Shown one piece after another: positions 16,121 through 24,981 of a stretch of 64,000 nucleotides of DNA. The notes under the pieces were generated by a model that saw only the letters and a list, made by a program, of their open reading frames with translations, was not told where the DNA came from and did not search any database. Source of the DNA: Thiopseudomonas denitrificans (lineage in GTDB: Bacteria > Pseudomonadota > Gammaproteobacteria > Pseudomonadales > Pseudomonadaceae); NCBI RefSeq assembly GCF_002866065.1, contig NZ_LNJZ01000007.1:306355-370354 (forward strand). Direction: 5' to 3'. The position numbers were made by a program, and so were the translations under genes. Within the stretch, counting starts at the first letter, position 1. The number at the start of each line of letters is the position of its first letter.

Positions 16121-16609
16121 ATGGAGAAGCCTGTTTCTGTTATCAGTATTGATGCTGCTGCCCTGCTGACGGGCACCAGCAAGCGTACCCTGTGGCGACG
16201 CCTGAGTACCGGCAAGCTGCAGCGGCACAGCACCGACGAGCGCGGGCGGGTGATGCTGGCGCTGGACGATGTGGCCGGGCAGTCCTGTATCGAGCTGGCC
16301 GAAAATGCCGACGGCTACGCCTTGCTGCATGACGCAGACCGGGGCAACAGCCAGGCGCAGAACGACCTGGCGCTGCTGTTTCTGGAGCAGGAACGGCCGG
16401 ATATTGCCGCGCAAAGGTTCTTGCTCGCTGCGCAGCAGCAGCATGCCGATGCCATGCACTACCTGAGCACGCTGTATGAGCAGGGGTGCGGCGTGGAGTG
16501 CTGTGAAAACACCGCGCTGTTGTGGCGTGCCAAAGCCGCCAATCTTGGACACCTGATTGCCCGGGCCCAGCTTGCACCCATGGTGGAGCCGGCCGAAACC
16601 GCTCAGTAA
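16121..16609 (+). CDS. HTH (excisionase-like) plus Sel1-repeat protein
   Basis: 162 residues. Residues ~8-55 look like a winged-helix/MerR-excisionase-type DNA-binding domain (SIDAAALLTGTSKRTLWRRLSTGKLQRHSTDERGRVMLALDDV). Residues ~75-150 hold alpha-helical Sel1-like repeats (ADRGNSQAQNDLALLFLEQ, AAQQQHADAMHYLSTLYEQGCGVE, ALLWRAKAANLGHLIARAQL). No membrane segment, so it is cytoplasmic. ATG with GGAGAG upstream. Divergent from pilA across the palindrome array, so it might bind or be controlled by those sites. I do not know a characterised homologue. Confidence 0.75.
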   Translation: MEKPVSVISIDAAALLTGTSKRTLWRRLSTGKLQRHSTDERGRVMLALDDVAGQSCIELAENADGYALLHDADRGNSQAQNDLALLFLEQERPDIAAQRFLLAAQQQHADAMHYLSTLYEQGCGVECCENTALLWRAKAANLGHLIARAQLAPMVEPAETAQ

Positions 16610-16666
16610 CCGCCCCGCGCGACACATCGCCCGGCGGGTCGCCGGATTGCGCTGCCGGGCCTGCCG

Positions 16667-18802
16667 CTAATCAATCACCCGCCGAAACGGCGGCAAGGCA
16701 TTGAGCAGCGCCTTGCCGTACCGCTGTGTCACCAGCCGGCGGTCAAGGATGGTCACCTGCCCCCGGTCCTGCTCGTTGCGCAACAAGCGTCCGCACGCCT
16801 GGATCAGGCGCAGCGAGGCATCCGGCACGGCGATCTCCATGAACGGGTTGCCGCCGCGTGCTTCAATCCAGTCGGCCAGTGCTGCTTCCACCGGGTCGTC
16901 CGGCACGGCAAAGGGAATCTTGGCGATCACCACATGCTGACAGTAGTCACCGGGCAGGTCGACACCTTCGGCAAAGCTGGCCAGGCCGAACAGCACGCTG
17001 GCCTCGCCGTCATCAATGCGGTTTTTGTGCTTTTGCAGGGTTTCCTGCCGTGACAGCCGGCCCTGTATCAGCACCCGCTTGCGCCAGTCACGCTCCAGTC
17101 CTTCAAACACATCGTTCATCTGCCTGCGTGACGAAAACAGCACCAGCGCACCCAGGTTGTGTTCCAGCAGGCCGGGCAAGGCCCGCACAATCGCCCGGCT
17201 GTGGGCATCGACATCCCGTATGTCCACACCCAGATCGGGTACATGCAGGGTGCCGGCCTCGGCATGGTTGAACGGGCTGGGCACCACGGCCAGCTGTGCC
17301 GAAGCCGGCAGCCCGGCACGCATGCTGAAGCGGTCGAAACGCCCCAGCGCGGTCAGGGTGGCCGACGTCAGCAGCACGCCATGTGCCGCGTACCACAGAT
17401 GGCGACGCAGGGTTTCTGCCGCCAGTATCGGGCTGGAATTGACCTCGATGTCGGCACCGGCATCGGTCAGCGCCAGCCAGCGGGCCGAGGGTGCCGCCTC
17501 GGCGGCATCTTCGGCAGTAAAGGATGACCAGAGCGCCAGGTTGGCATCGGCACGGGTGTACAGGCTGCCAAACAGCGGAAACCATTCCTCGGCCAATGAG
17601 CTGTCAACCGGGCTGCCCGGCTCATCTTCCATGGCTTTTTTCAGGTGGTCATTGATGCGGGCCAGCGTGTCCGCCAGCTGCATGTAGCCCTTTTTAAGCT
17701 CCAGCCCCTGCTCGCGCAGCGCATCCGGCACCACACCGCCGGCAAAACGGTGCCGGGGCTGCTCGTACTCGCTGTTGCCCACCGGCGCGAATTCGGCCAG
17801 TTCACGGCAGGTGGCAAACACGAAGCCCTGCTGTTCACGCAGGGTTTTGGCCAGTGCCGGCACCTGCTCCATCAGGGTTCCCATCTCGCCCTGCAATTGG
17901 TTTTGCGCATGCAGGCGGGTCAGGGTTTTTTCCGTCTGGCCCAACCACTCGGAGGTGGCATGCAAACGGGTGCTGTGCGCGAAGTGGTTGATGGCCTTGT
18001 CGGGCAGATGATGGCCTTCGTCAAAGATATAGAAGCTGTCTTTCGGGTGTGGCAGCACCATGCCGCCGCCCAGCGCCAGGTCTGCCAGCACCAGGTCATG
18101 GTTGGTGACGATGACATCCACCTTTTCCAGCCCCTCACGCGCCTTGTAGAAGGAACAGCTGTCGTAGTTGCTGCAGCGGCGCCCGAGGCACTGGGTGTGA
18201 TCGGTGGTGATGATGCGCCAGGTGCTGTCCTCAATGGCTTCCGGCCAGCTGTCACGGTCACCGTTCCAGCGACCGCGTGACAAACGGTCGAGCATGTCGC
18301 CAAACAGCTGCTTGTGCTCGTCACTGACGTCAATATGGTAGCCCTGCTCGGCCAGCATGTCGGCCTGCCGGCGCTCCTGGCCATGGCTGTCGAGCCAGTG
18401 GTCCAGGCGCGACAAACACAGGTAACGCCCCCGGCCCTTGGCCAGCGCATAGGAAAACTTCAGGCCGCTGTTCTTGATGATGTCGGGCAGGTCCTTGTCG
18501 ACGATCTGCTCCTGCAGGGCCACGGTTGCCGTGGCGATCACCAGACGCTTTTCTGCGGCACGGGCCACCGGAATCGCCGCCAGGCTATAGGCGACGGTTT
18601 TACCGGTACCAGTCCCCGCCTCGACCACAACGACAGCCGGATCGCCACAGCGTTCGTTGTCGTCGTTGGTTTCAATGCTGCCCAGGCCGCGGGCCACCTC
18701 GGCAATCATCAGGCGCTGACCGTAGCGGGCTTTCAGCTCCTTGTGTTCCAGAAACCGGCTATAGGCTGCCTGAATGGCGTGTTTGAGTTCATCGGTGAGC
18801 AT
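16667..18802 (-). CDS. dinG: ATP-dependent DNA helicase DinG, Fe-S XPD-like
   Basis: 711 residues, the E. coli DinG length class. Walker A at ~61-69 (EAGTGTGKT), DEGH box in SFYIFDEGHHLPDKA, and four Fe-S cysteines C129, C205, C210 and C216 spaced as in E. coli DinG. C-terminal helicase motifs LVLFSSRRQMNDVFEGL, SVLFGLASFAEGVDLPG and QACGRLLRNEQDRG. It unwinds R-loops and DNA forks 5' to 3'. Convergent with the HTH-Sel1 gene (57 bases apart). Confidence 0.95.
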   Translation of the reverse strand: MLTDELKHAIQAAYSRFLEHKELKARYGQRLMIAEVARGLGSIETNDDNERCGDPAVVVVEAGTGTGKTVAYSLAAIPVARAAEKRLVIATATVALQEQIVDKDLPDIIKNSGLKFSYALAKGRGRYLCLSRLDHWLDSHGQERRQADMLAEQGYHIDVSDEHKQLFGDMLDRLSRGRWNGDRDSWPEAIEDSTWRIITTDHTQCLGRRCSNYDSCSFYKAREGLEKVDVIVTNHDLVLADLALGGGMVLPHPKDSFYIFDEGHHLPDKAINHFAHSTRLHATSEWLGQTEKTLTRLHAQNQLQGEMGTLMEQVPALAKTLREQQGFVFATCRELAEFAPVGNSEYEQPRHRFAGGVVPDALREQGLELKKGYMQLADTLARINDHLKKAMEDEPGSPVDSSLAEEWFPLFGSLYTRADANLALWSSFTAEDAAEAAPSARWLALTDAGADIEVNSSPILAAETLRRHLWYAAHGVLLTSATLTALGRFDRFSMRAGLPASAQLAVVPSPFNHAEAGTLHVPDLGVDIRDVDAHSRAIVRALPGLLEHNLGALVLFSSRRQMNDVFEGLERDWRKRVLIQGRLSRQETLQKHKNRIDDGEASVLFGLASFAEGVDLPGDYCQHVVIAKIPFAVPDDPVEAALADWIEARGGNPFMEIAVPDASLRLIQACGRLLRNEQDRGQVTILDRRLVTQRYGKALLNALPPFRRVID

Positions 18803-18874
18803 TGCAGTCCAATTGTTCCACTGGATATCCGTTCAGTGCATGATAGCCGGAATCGCGGCAATTTGCCGGCTTTT

Positions 18875-19450
18875 TCAGTCGGGCTGCTCAATGCTCAGGT
18901 GTGAAATATCCGGCGGCGTGACCGGTTGTGCGCCGGGCAGCTGCTCCAGATCGCTGCCTGCCGGTGCCAGGCTGATGCCGGACACGTCAATGTCGACAAC
19001 CGCGACCTCGGCCCTGTCCTGCAAAAGGTCTGCGCCAACTGCCGCCAGCCCGAAGTCGGGTGCCTGCACGTGGGCAAAGGCCGCCATATACTCATCACGC
19101 GGTGCAACCTCCAGCACGGCCGCCGGACTGGCCCCGGCTGCGGCCTGCACCGCCGGCTCTGGTCTGTGCCGGCTGTCATCAGCTGCTGCGGCTGGCGCAG
19201 CAGGCTGCCCATCGGCAGCGCCATGCTCGGCAACCAGTTCAACCAGTGCTCCGACCCGGGTAAACGCCTGCCGGTACTTTTCTGTTGTGGCCTGGTCCAG
19301 GCCGCGCTTGACCACGATGCGCCGGCCAGAGAAGAACTGGTCAAGCAATGGTTCGCCGGCATTGAACAGGCGCTGTATCCCCAGACGGACCTGCTGTGCA
19401 TCGGCACCTGGCGCTATCTGTCCGGAAAAGGCAATCTCGTATGTGTGCAT
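18875..19450 (-). CDS. Conserved hypothetical protein with FSGxxxPG-type N-domain
   Basis: 191 residues. The N-terminal ~75 residues (YEIAFSGQIAPGADAQQVRLGIQRLF...FFSGRRIVVKRGLDQATTEKYRQAFTRVGALVELV) match a small domain often found at the start of DUF805/RDD-type proteins and free-standing pseudomonad proteins. The remainder is Ala/Asp/Pro-rich and likely disordered, without the membrane part. AAGGA six bases before the ATG at 19450; the upstream frame extension is not supported. Upstream of dinG in the same direction (72 bases). Confidence 0.65.
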   Translation of the reverse strand: MHTYEIAFSGQIAPGADAQQVRLGIQRLFNAGEPLLDQFFSGRRIVVKRGLDQATTEKYRQAFTRVGALVELVAEHGAADGQPAAPAAAADDSRHRPEPAVQAAAGASPAAVLEVAPRDEYMAAFAHVQAPDFGLAAVGADLLQDRAEVAVVDIDVSGISLAPAGSDLEQLPGAQPVTPPDISHLSIEQPD

Positions 19451-19645
19451 GGCATGTCCTTGAGCTGGATGACTATCTTGGCGGGCTGCAACAACATTAA
19501 AGCACAGCTTGAGCTGCCTCCCAACCTGCCACCCTCTGCCACTGAAGTTGCAGGGCGGCGGTGTTGCAATCAGACGCATTAGCTCGTATTTTACCGGTTC
19601 AGTGCTGCAACAGCCGCGTTTTCTTCCGTTTTACAAGGATTTCTG

Positions 19646-20155
19646 GTGATCGCCCTCCCTTTTTTCCGGTTTCATATCGGCATGCGCGTATTTGCCGTGT
19701 TGTTGCTGGCTTTTTTCACCAGTAGTTGCAGTACCTGGTTCGGTCGCGATTTTCGTGAACCCGAAGTGCAGCTGGTCAATGTCGAGCTGGTCTATGCCCG
19801 TTTGCTGGAACAGGAATTCCTGCTCGAATTCCGCATCGACAACCCGAACGAACAGAGCCTGCCGGTGCGCGGCATGACTTACAACCTGGACATCAACGGC
19901 ATTTCACTGGGTCGCGGTCAAAGCAACCAGTGGCTGACGGTACCAGCCAATGGCAGCGCACGTTTCGAGCTGCGGGCACATACCAACCTGTGGCGACACG
20001 TGAAAAACCTGGTGGCATTGTTCAGAAATCCTGACCAGCCCATAAGCTACGCCCTGGAGGCCGAGCTGAAAACCGGACTGATGTTCAATAAAAAAGTACC
20101 GGTACGTCGTCGGGGCAGTTTCACGCCCGGCGAGTACCTTGACAGTTCCTACTGA
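19646..20155 (+). CDS. LEA type 2 (WHy-domain) lipoprotein
   Basis: 169 residues. N-terminal signal MRVFAVLLLAFFTSSCS with a lipobox ending in Cys, then a single LEA14-like/WHy domain (EPEVQLVNVELVYARLLEQEFLLEFRIDNPNEQSLPVRGMTYNLDINGISLGRG). Such bacterial proteins are envelope lipoproteins of unknown role, possibly desiccation-related. GTG at 19646 has AAGGA seven bases ahead; an ATG at 19682 would give a more usual signal length but a poorer ribosome site. Confidence 0.8.
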   Translation: MIALPFFRFHIGMRVFAVLLLAFFTSSCSTWFGRDFREPEVQLVNVELVYARLLEQEFLLEFRIDNPNEQSLPVRGMTYNLDINGISLGRGQSNQWLTVPANGSARFELRAHTNLWRHVKNLVALFRNPDQPISYALEAELKTGLMFNKKVPVRRRGSFTPGEYLDSSY

Positions 20156-20174
20156 TTTTCCGGGGGGTTGTATC

Positions 20175-20702
20175 GTGGGCGATGCCTTGTTTCTTACGCT
20201 ACTGGTCGGCACATTGCTGGTACTGGCGCTGGCCGCCTACGCGCTGTATGTATGGCGCAAGGTATGGCAACAACGCAAACAGCTGGAAAACCACCAGCAG
20301 GAAGTGGCCAGCAAACTGGCCGGCGACCTGAAGATACTCTGCGGCAGCCTGCTGGACGAGCAGATGCCATGGATCGAGGGCTGTATCCGCCTCAAGGTGA
20401 TCCTGGAGCACTACAATTTCGAACTGAGCCACGACGAGGCTTACTCGGTATTCCAGGAAGTGTTTTTCGCCACCGAGCACATCCCCACCCATGAAGCCTG
20501 GAAGGCGCTGGACAAGGCCGAACGGCGCAAACACGAAGAAACATTTGCCGTCCTGGAAGAGCAGTACCGCACGCGCAGTTTCACGGCCGCACGCCAATTG
20601 TTGACACAACTGGGTGAACCGGCAAGAGCCGGCGCGGGTGCCACGGTGCAGGCCTGGTCACCGGCCGGAAAGGACGAACCGGCAAAACATACCCTGCACT
20701 AG
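20175..20702 (+). CDS. DUF2489 protein with N-terminal membrane helix
   Basis: 175 residues from a GTG at 20175 that has a GGGGGG site seven bases ahead; the longer frame overlapping the lipoprotein gene lacks one. One N-terminal helix (LFLTLLVGTLLVLALAAYALYVW), a coiled-coil-like stretch (RKQLENHQQEVASKLAGDLKIL), then a soluble helical domain (WIEGCIRLKVILEHYNF). Function unknown. Immediately follows the LEA lipoprotein gene, 19 bases on. Confidence 0.75.
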   Translation: MGDALFLTLLVGTLLVLALAAYALYVWRKVWQQRKQLENHQQEVASKLAGDLKILCGSLLDEQMPWIEGCIRLKVILEHYNFELSHDEAYSVFQEVFFATEHIPTHEAWKALDKAERRKHEETFAVLEEQYRTRSFTAARQLLTQLGEPARAGAGATVQAWSPAGKDEPAKHTLH

Positions 20703-20723
20703 CGGCCCGGACTCCCCGGGCCG
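20703..20723 (+). terminator. GC-rich hairpin after the DUF2489 gene
   Basis: CGGCCCGG-ACTCC-CCGGGCCG type stem directly after the stop codon. No T-run, so it is a weak terminator candidate in a 77-base convergent gap. Confidence 0.4.
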
Positions 20724-20779
20724 GCTATGACATGACAGCCGGGGATATCAGGGGCCACTGCCTGCCGAAAAATACGGCT

Positions 20780-21505
20780 TCAGGTGCGCTGCCGGCGCGC
20801 GCTGGCAACAAAGTCCAGCATCCAGCCGCCGATTCGGTGACCATCATGACCTTGCTGCAGGCTGTTCAGGCTTCCGGCATAGAACTCGGGCGTATAGATT
20901 CCCTGGCGCAGCTGTAGCAACGAGCGGGAAAACTCCGGCGTGAACTCGGGATGTCCCTGAAAGCACAGTACCTGCCCCTCCAGCATGAAGGCGGCATTGG
21001 GGCAGAAATCGCTGCTGGCAAGCAAGCGGGCACCTGCCGGCAGACGCGTGACCTGGTCGCGATGACTGATCAGCATATTGACACTCGGCGGACACTCATG
21101 GCTGGCTAGCGAGGAAACCAGCATACGGTAGCGATGCACGCCCGCACCCCAGCCCTGTGGAGCGCGCTCGGTCAGGCCGCCCAGCACCAGTGCCAGAATC
21201 TGGTGGCCAAAGCAGACTCCCAGCAGGACATCTCCGGCCCGGTAGCGTATCAGCAGGTATTCGCGCAGGCGCACAATCCACGCATCCATGCCAAAGGAGT
21301 CGGCCTTGCTGCCCGTCACCAGAAACGCATCGAAATGCTCTGTTTCGCTGGGATAATCACCGCGCACCACGTTGTACACGGCGAATTGCGCCGGCTGCTG
21401 CTGGCTACCCAGCAGCTTGACGAACATGGAACCGAAACTGTGAAAACCCGGCTGCAACTGCGGATGCAGGTCATCAGCTTCGAGTATGCAAATCTTGAGC
21501 GGCAT
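20780..21505 (-). CDS. Class I glutamine amidotransferase-like protein (GuaA-N type)
   Basis: 241 residues. Nucleophile Cys98 in LLGVCFGHQILALVLGG and catalytic His in CFQGHPEFTPEF, the GATase1 triad. Resembles stand-alone 'GMP synthase-like' amidotransferases whose acceptors are mostly unknown; gamma-glutamyl hydrolysis of a small molecule is one option. AGGAGG lies before the ATG at 21505; an upstream extension adds a Cys-rich unlikely tail. Confidence 0.85.
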   Translation of the reverse strand: MPLKICILEADDLHPQLQPGFHSFGSMFVKLLGSQQQPAQFAVYNVVRGDYPSETEHFDAFLVTGSKADSFGMDAWIVRLREYLLIRYRAGDVLLGVCFGHQILALVLGGLTERAPQGWGAGVHRYRMLVSSLASHECPPSVNMLISHRDQVTRLPAGARLLASSDFCPNAAFMLEGQVLCFQGHPEFTPEFSRSLLQLRQGIYTPEFYAGSLNSLQQGHDGHRIGGWMLDFVASARRQRT

Positions 21506-21602
21506 GGCTTCCTCCTGGCAACCGCCACATTCTAGCCCGAATGCGGCGCTGTTGCAGCGCCGGCACGACAGAGCCTGTGCCGGCTTTGTTGCCGCTGCCA
21601 AA

Positions 21603-23291
21603 TCACTCCCGGTAGCGACGCAGCTTCAGCGGCTTGCCAACTACACGGGTGTCCTTGAGCTTGCCCAGCAGGCGCTCCAGCCCTTCCTCGGGCAGTTCAA
21701 CCAGGCTGAAGGTTTCGCGGATCTGGATGCGGCCAATGGCGTCGCGGGCCAGGCCGCCTTCGTTGAGAATGGCACCCAGCAGGTTGCGTGCGGCAACACC
21801 GTCACGGGTACCCAGTGCGGTACGGCAACGCACCCGGCCCAGTTCGGGCAACGGAGACGCACGGTGCTCCCGACGACCCTCACGGTTACGCTCGCGCTCG
21901 CCCCGCGGGCCACGCTCGGTCTGACGGCCGCGCTCGGGTCGTGCGGTGACCACATCAACCGGGTATTCGCGGTCAATGCCGGCAGCATCAAACGCCAGGC
22001 CTTCGGTCAGTTTGCCGAGCAGGGCCAACGCAAGGTCTTCCGGATGGCAATCCAGACTGCTGGTCAGGCGCTCAAGCAGCGCCTTGTGCTGGCCCGGTGC
22101 CGCTTTCATGCGCGGGGCCAGGTCGGCCTGCAGGTTGTTGATGCGCGCCTGCAGCACGTCGGCAGCCGCCGGAATTTCCATGGGCTCGATTTTCTGGCCG
22201 ATTACCCGCTCGACCACGCTCAGCATGCGACGCTCACGCGGCGTCACCAGCAGCAGGGCACGACCGTCACGGCCGGCCCGGCCGGTACGGCCAATGCGGT
22301 GCACGTAGGACTCGGGGTCGTAAGGCATATCCACGTTGAGCACGTGGGTGATGCGTGGCACGTCCAGGCCACGCGCCGCCACGTCGGTGGCGATCACGAT
22401 GTCCAGGCGACCGTCTTTCAGGGAGTCGATGACCTGCTCCCGGTGATTCTGGGCGATGTCGCCATTGAGGGCGGCAACCTTGTAGCCACGATCCTGCAGG
22501 GCGGATGCCAGATCCAGGGTCTGCTGCTTGGTGCGCACAAAGGCAATCAGGGCATCAAAGTCTTCGACTTCCAGCAGCCGCAGCACTGCGCTGGCTTTCT
22601 GGTCGGCATGCACCATGATGTGCGCCTGCTCGATGCGGGCGACGGTCTGGGTCTTGCTGGCAATCTTCACATGCTGCGGCTCGCGCAGGTGCTGTTCGGC
22701 AATGGCACGGATGGAGTGCGGCAGCGTCGCGGAAAACAGTACGGTCTGGCGCTCGGCGGGCAGTGACTGGAAAATCGCTTCCAGATCTTCCATGAAGCCC
22801 ATTTTGAGCATTTCATCAGCTTCGTCCAGCACCAGGTAGTTGACCGTGCCCAGCAACTCGGCGTTGCGTGACAGGTGATCAACCAGACGGCCCGGGGTGG
22901 CCACAATGATCTGGGCACCCTGACGCAGGGCGCGCAGCTGCAGCCCCATGGGCGCTCCACCGTAGACTGCAACCACGTTAACGCCCGGCATTTCGCTGGC
23001 AAAGGTTTCGAACGCTTCAGACACCTGCAGGGCCAATTCACGGGTTGGTGCCAACACCAGTACCTGGGGCTCGCGACGCTGCGGGTCGATTTTCGACAGT
23101 ATGGGCAGGGCAAACGCGGCGGTCTTGCCGGTACCGGTTTGCGCCTGGCCGATCATGTCCTGACCGGACATGATGATGGGGATGGATTGCGCCTGAATCG
23201 GGGAAGGCTCTTCGTAGCCTGCTTTTTCGATGGCGCGCAAAATCGGCGACGAAATGCCGAGTGCAGCAAAGCTGCCGGTTTCCTGGGTCAT
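21603..23291 (-). CDS. deaD: DEAD-box RNA helicase, DeaD/CsdA type
   Basis: 562 residues. Motifs in order: GYEEPSPIQAQSIP (Q motif), AQTGTGKT, PTRELALQ, DEADEMLKMGF, SAT, ATDVAARGLDVP, HRIGRTGRAG. C-terminal CsdA extension, an Arg/Glu-rich tract (RPERGRQTERGPRGERERNR), and a DbpA-type RNA-binding domain (GVAARNLLGAILNEGGLARDAIGRIQI). Role: cold-shock RNA unwinding, 50S assembly and degradosome work. ATG at 23291 with GAGG six bases ahead. E. coli DeaD is 629 residues, so the tail here is shorter. Confidence 0.93.
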   Translation of the reverse strand: MTQETGSFAALGISSPILRAIEKAGYEEPSPIQAQSIPIIMSGQDMIGQAQTGTGKTAAFALPILSKIDPQRREPQVLVLAPTRELALQVSEAFETFASEMPGVNVVAVYGGAPMGLQLRALRQGAQIIVATPGRLVDHLSRNAELLGTVNYLVLDEADEMLKMGFMEDLEAIFQSLPAERQTVLFSATLPHSIRAIAEQHLREPQHVKIASKTQTVARIEQAHIMVHADQKASAVLRLLEVEDFDALIAFVRTKQQTLDLASALQDRGYKVAALNGDIAQNHREQVIDSLKDGRLDIVIATDVAARGLDVPRITHVLNVDMPYDPESYVHRIGRTGRAGRDGRALLLVTPRERRMLSVVERVIGQKIEPMEIPAAADVLQARINNLQADLAPRMKAAPGQHKALLERLTSSLDCHPEDLALALLGKLTEGLAFDAAGIDREYPVDVVTARPERGRQTERGPRGERERNREGRREHRASPLPELGRVRCRTALGTRDGVAARNLLGAILNEGGLARDAIGRIQIRETFSLVELPEEGLERLLGKLKDTRVVGKPLKLRRYRE

Positions 23292-23558
23292 GGTATGCCT
23301 CGTATGCATCGGCAATACCCAAGAAAGCTGCGTACCCATGAAAGATCGAAACGATCGCCCCGGCAACCTGTAGTGAGTATATGCGCTGAATGCTGTATAT
23401 AAAAAGAAAACGGAACCTGCGGTTCCTGATACGCCTGGGACGCAATAGTCGAAGCCTGGCTTCGCGGGATATTGTCAAATCCTGAACGGGCCCGTTTTAG
23501 GGCGCGCATAGTGTAGCAAGTAGACCAAGGCAGCACAAGTTTGTTTTGACGCCAAAAC
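23292..23558 (-). promoter_or_regulatory. deaD leader and rluA-family terminator region
   Basis: 267 bases upstream of deaD. On the minus strand: hairpin CGAAGCC-A-GGCTTCG (23450-23464), then GGAACC-GCA-GGTTCC followed by TTTTCTTTTT (23401-23426), an intrinsic terminator for the upstream gene. A TATACT -10 candidate (23376-23381) with a weak -35 follows, then a small hairpin GATCG-TTT-CGATC (23344-23356). The deaD leader would be about 75-80 bases. Confidence 0.55.
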
Positions 23559-24464
23559 TCAGGCCTGCACCGTCAGCTCATCCGGTCCCGGCAAGTCCCG
23601 CCGGGAGGCAAAGAGCATTTCTGCGCCGGTCAGCGGATCGGTAAATGCCAGGCTGCGGGCCAGCAATTGCAGCGGTCGGCTGAAGTCGTCGGCCGCACGG
23701 CGCAGCGGCTGCGGATAGAAGTCATCCCCCACGATCGGTGCTCCCAGGGCAGACAGGTGTACCCGTAACTGGTGCTTGCGCCCGCTCAGTGGCAGCAGGC
23801 GGTAATGCCAGTGATGCCGGTAACGGGCAAGCACCTCGATGCGCGTTTCGCTGTTGGCTTCACCGGCCACTTCACGACTACGAAAGAAATGCACGTCATC
23901 GCTGATGATCCGGCTGCGCCGCAGATGAGGAAACTGCAGCTGCGGCAAGGGCGCTGCCAGCGCCTCGTAAACCTTGTCGACCTGTTGTCGGCGAAACAGC
24001 GCCTGGTAGGTATCACGCTCATGCGGTTGCTTGCACAACAGCAAGACGCCGGCGGTGAGACGATCAAGACGGTGGACCGGCGTCAGTTCCGGCAACTGTA
24101 GCCGCTGCTGCAGCCTGTGCAGGACGGTTTGTTCGACATAGTTGCCCACCGGTGCGGTGGCGAGAAAATGGGGTTTGTCAACGACAACCAGGTGCTCGTT
24201 CTCAAACAGGATGTCTTCACGAAAAGGCACCTGTGGCTCGTGCTCAAGTTCGCGAAAATAATAGATCACCTGGCCGCCATGGCAGCCTGCATCAACCGGC
24301 AGGGGCTGGTGCCGGGCATCAAGCACCCTGCCCTGCAGCAGCCGCTTGCGCCAGATACCGGGCCCGATACGAGGAAAGCGCTGGCACAAGAACTCCAGCA
24401 AGCCGGGCGGACTGTCAACCGGTATCACCACCCGGCTGGCACCTTGCGGCTTACCGTGCTGCAC
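23559..24464 (-). CDS. RluA-family RNA pseudouridine synthase
   Basis: 301 residues. Catalytic Asp in TPVHRLDRLTAGVLLLCKQ (HRLDRxT motif); also FENEHLVVVDKPHFLATAP and GRKHQLRVHLSALGAPIVGDDFYP. The N-terminal 80 residues have an S4-like character. It belongs to the group usually annotated simply as 'pseudouridine synthase'; the target uridine is not assignable. Start GTG at 24464, no strong ribosome site. Lies upstream of deaD in the same direction with a terminator between. Confidence 0.88.
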   Translation of the reverse strand: MQHGKPQGASRVVIPVDSPPGLLEFLCQRFPRIGPGIWRKRLLQGRVLDARHQPLPVDAGCHGGQVIYYFRELEHEPQVPFREDILFENEHLVVVDKPHFLATAPVGNYVEQTVLHRLQQRLQLPELTPVHRLDRLTAGVLLLCKQPHERDTYQALFRRQQVDKVYEALAAPLPQLQFPHLRRSRIISDDVHFFRSREVAGEANSETRIEVLARYRHHWHYRLLPLSGRKHQLRVHLSALGAPIVGDDFYPQPLRRAADDFSRPLQLLARSLAFTDPLTGAEMLFASRRDLPGPDELTVQA

Positions 24465-24580
24465 GGGCAGGCCGGCGCACGACCATCCGGCGGCGCGCTA
24501 TCAGTCGATGCATGGGCCGTCTGCCGGTTGCCAGCGCAAACGCGCTTTCCCGAAACGACATGAACAGCAACCGCCCCGGG

Positions 24581-24826
24581 TCAGTGCAGGGTATGCTGCG
24601 CCGGGCTGACTTCTTCACTGTCATAGGTTTCGTCTTCGGGCAGGTGACCGGCAGCTTCCAGCCCTGCATGGAACATGGCACGGGCGACATCAATGTAGCG
24701 TTCCTGCAAAAACTCCCGCGCCTCGCCGGAAAAATTCAGCGTCACCAGCGGGGCTTCTTCATCGGAGCGGCGCAATACAATGCGTCCGTCGGGCAATTCA
24801 ACAATTTCCAGAAAGGCTTTGGACAT
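24581..24826 (-). CDS. Conserved hypothetical protein, 81 residues
   Basis: Small acidic protein (MSKAFLEIVELPDGRIVLRRSDEE...LVTLNFSGEAREFLQERYIDVARAMFHAGLEAAGHL). No membrane helix or known motif. ATG at 24826 with AAAGAGA ahead. I recall a similar small protein beside the SSF-kinase gene in pseudomonads. Divergent from the hybrid kinase gene across 155 bases. Confidence 0.7.
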   Translation of the reverse strand: MSKAFLEIVELPDGRIVLRRSDEEAPLVTLNFSGEAREFLQERYIDVARAMFHAGLEAAGHLPEDETYDSEEVSPAQHTLH

Positions 24827-24981
24827 GATTCTCTTTGGCCGCAAAGGCGGCAGACAGGCTAAAACGGGCTGCGCAGTGTAGCAGCAAAAGGGCCATGCAT
24901 GTCAGGTTTGCCGCTTCCTGCTATGATTCGCCCTTTGCTCCGGCATCGCCCGCAGAGCGTTTTCCTCGCAGCGGATCCTTT

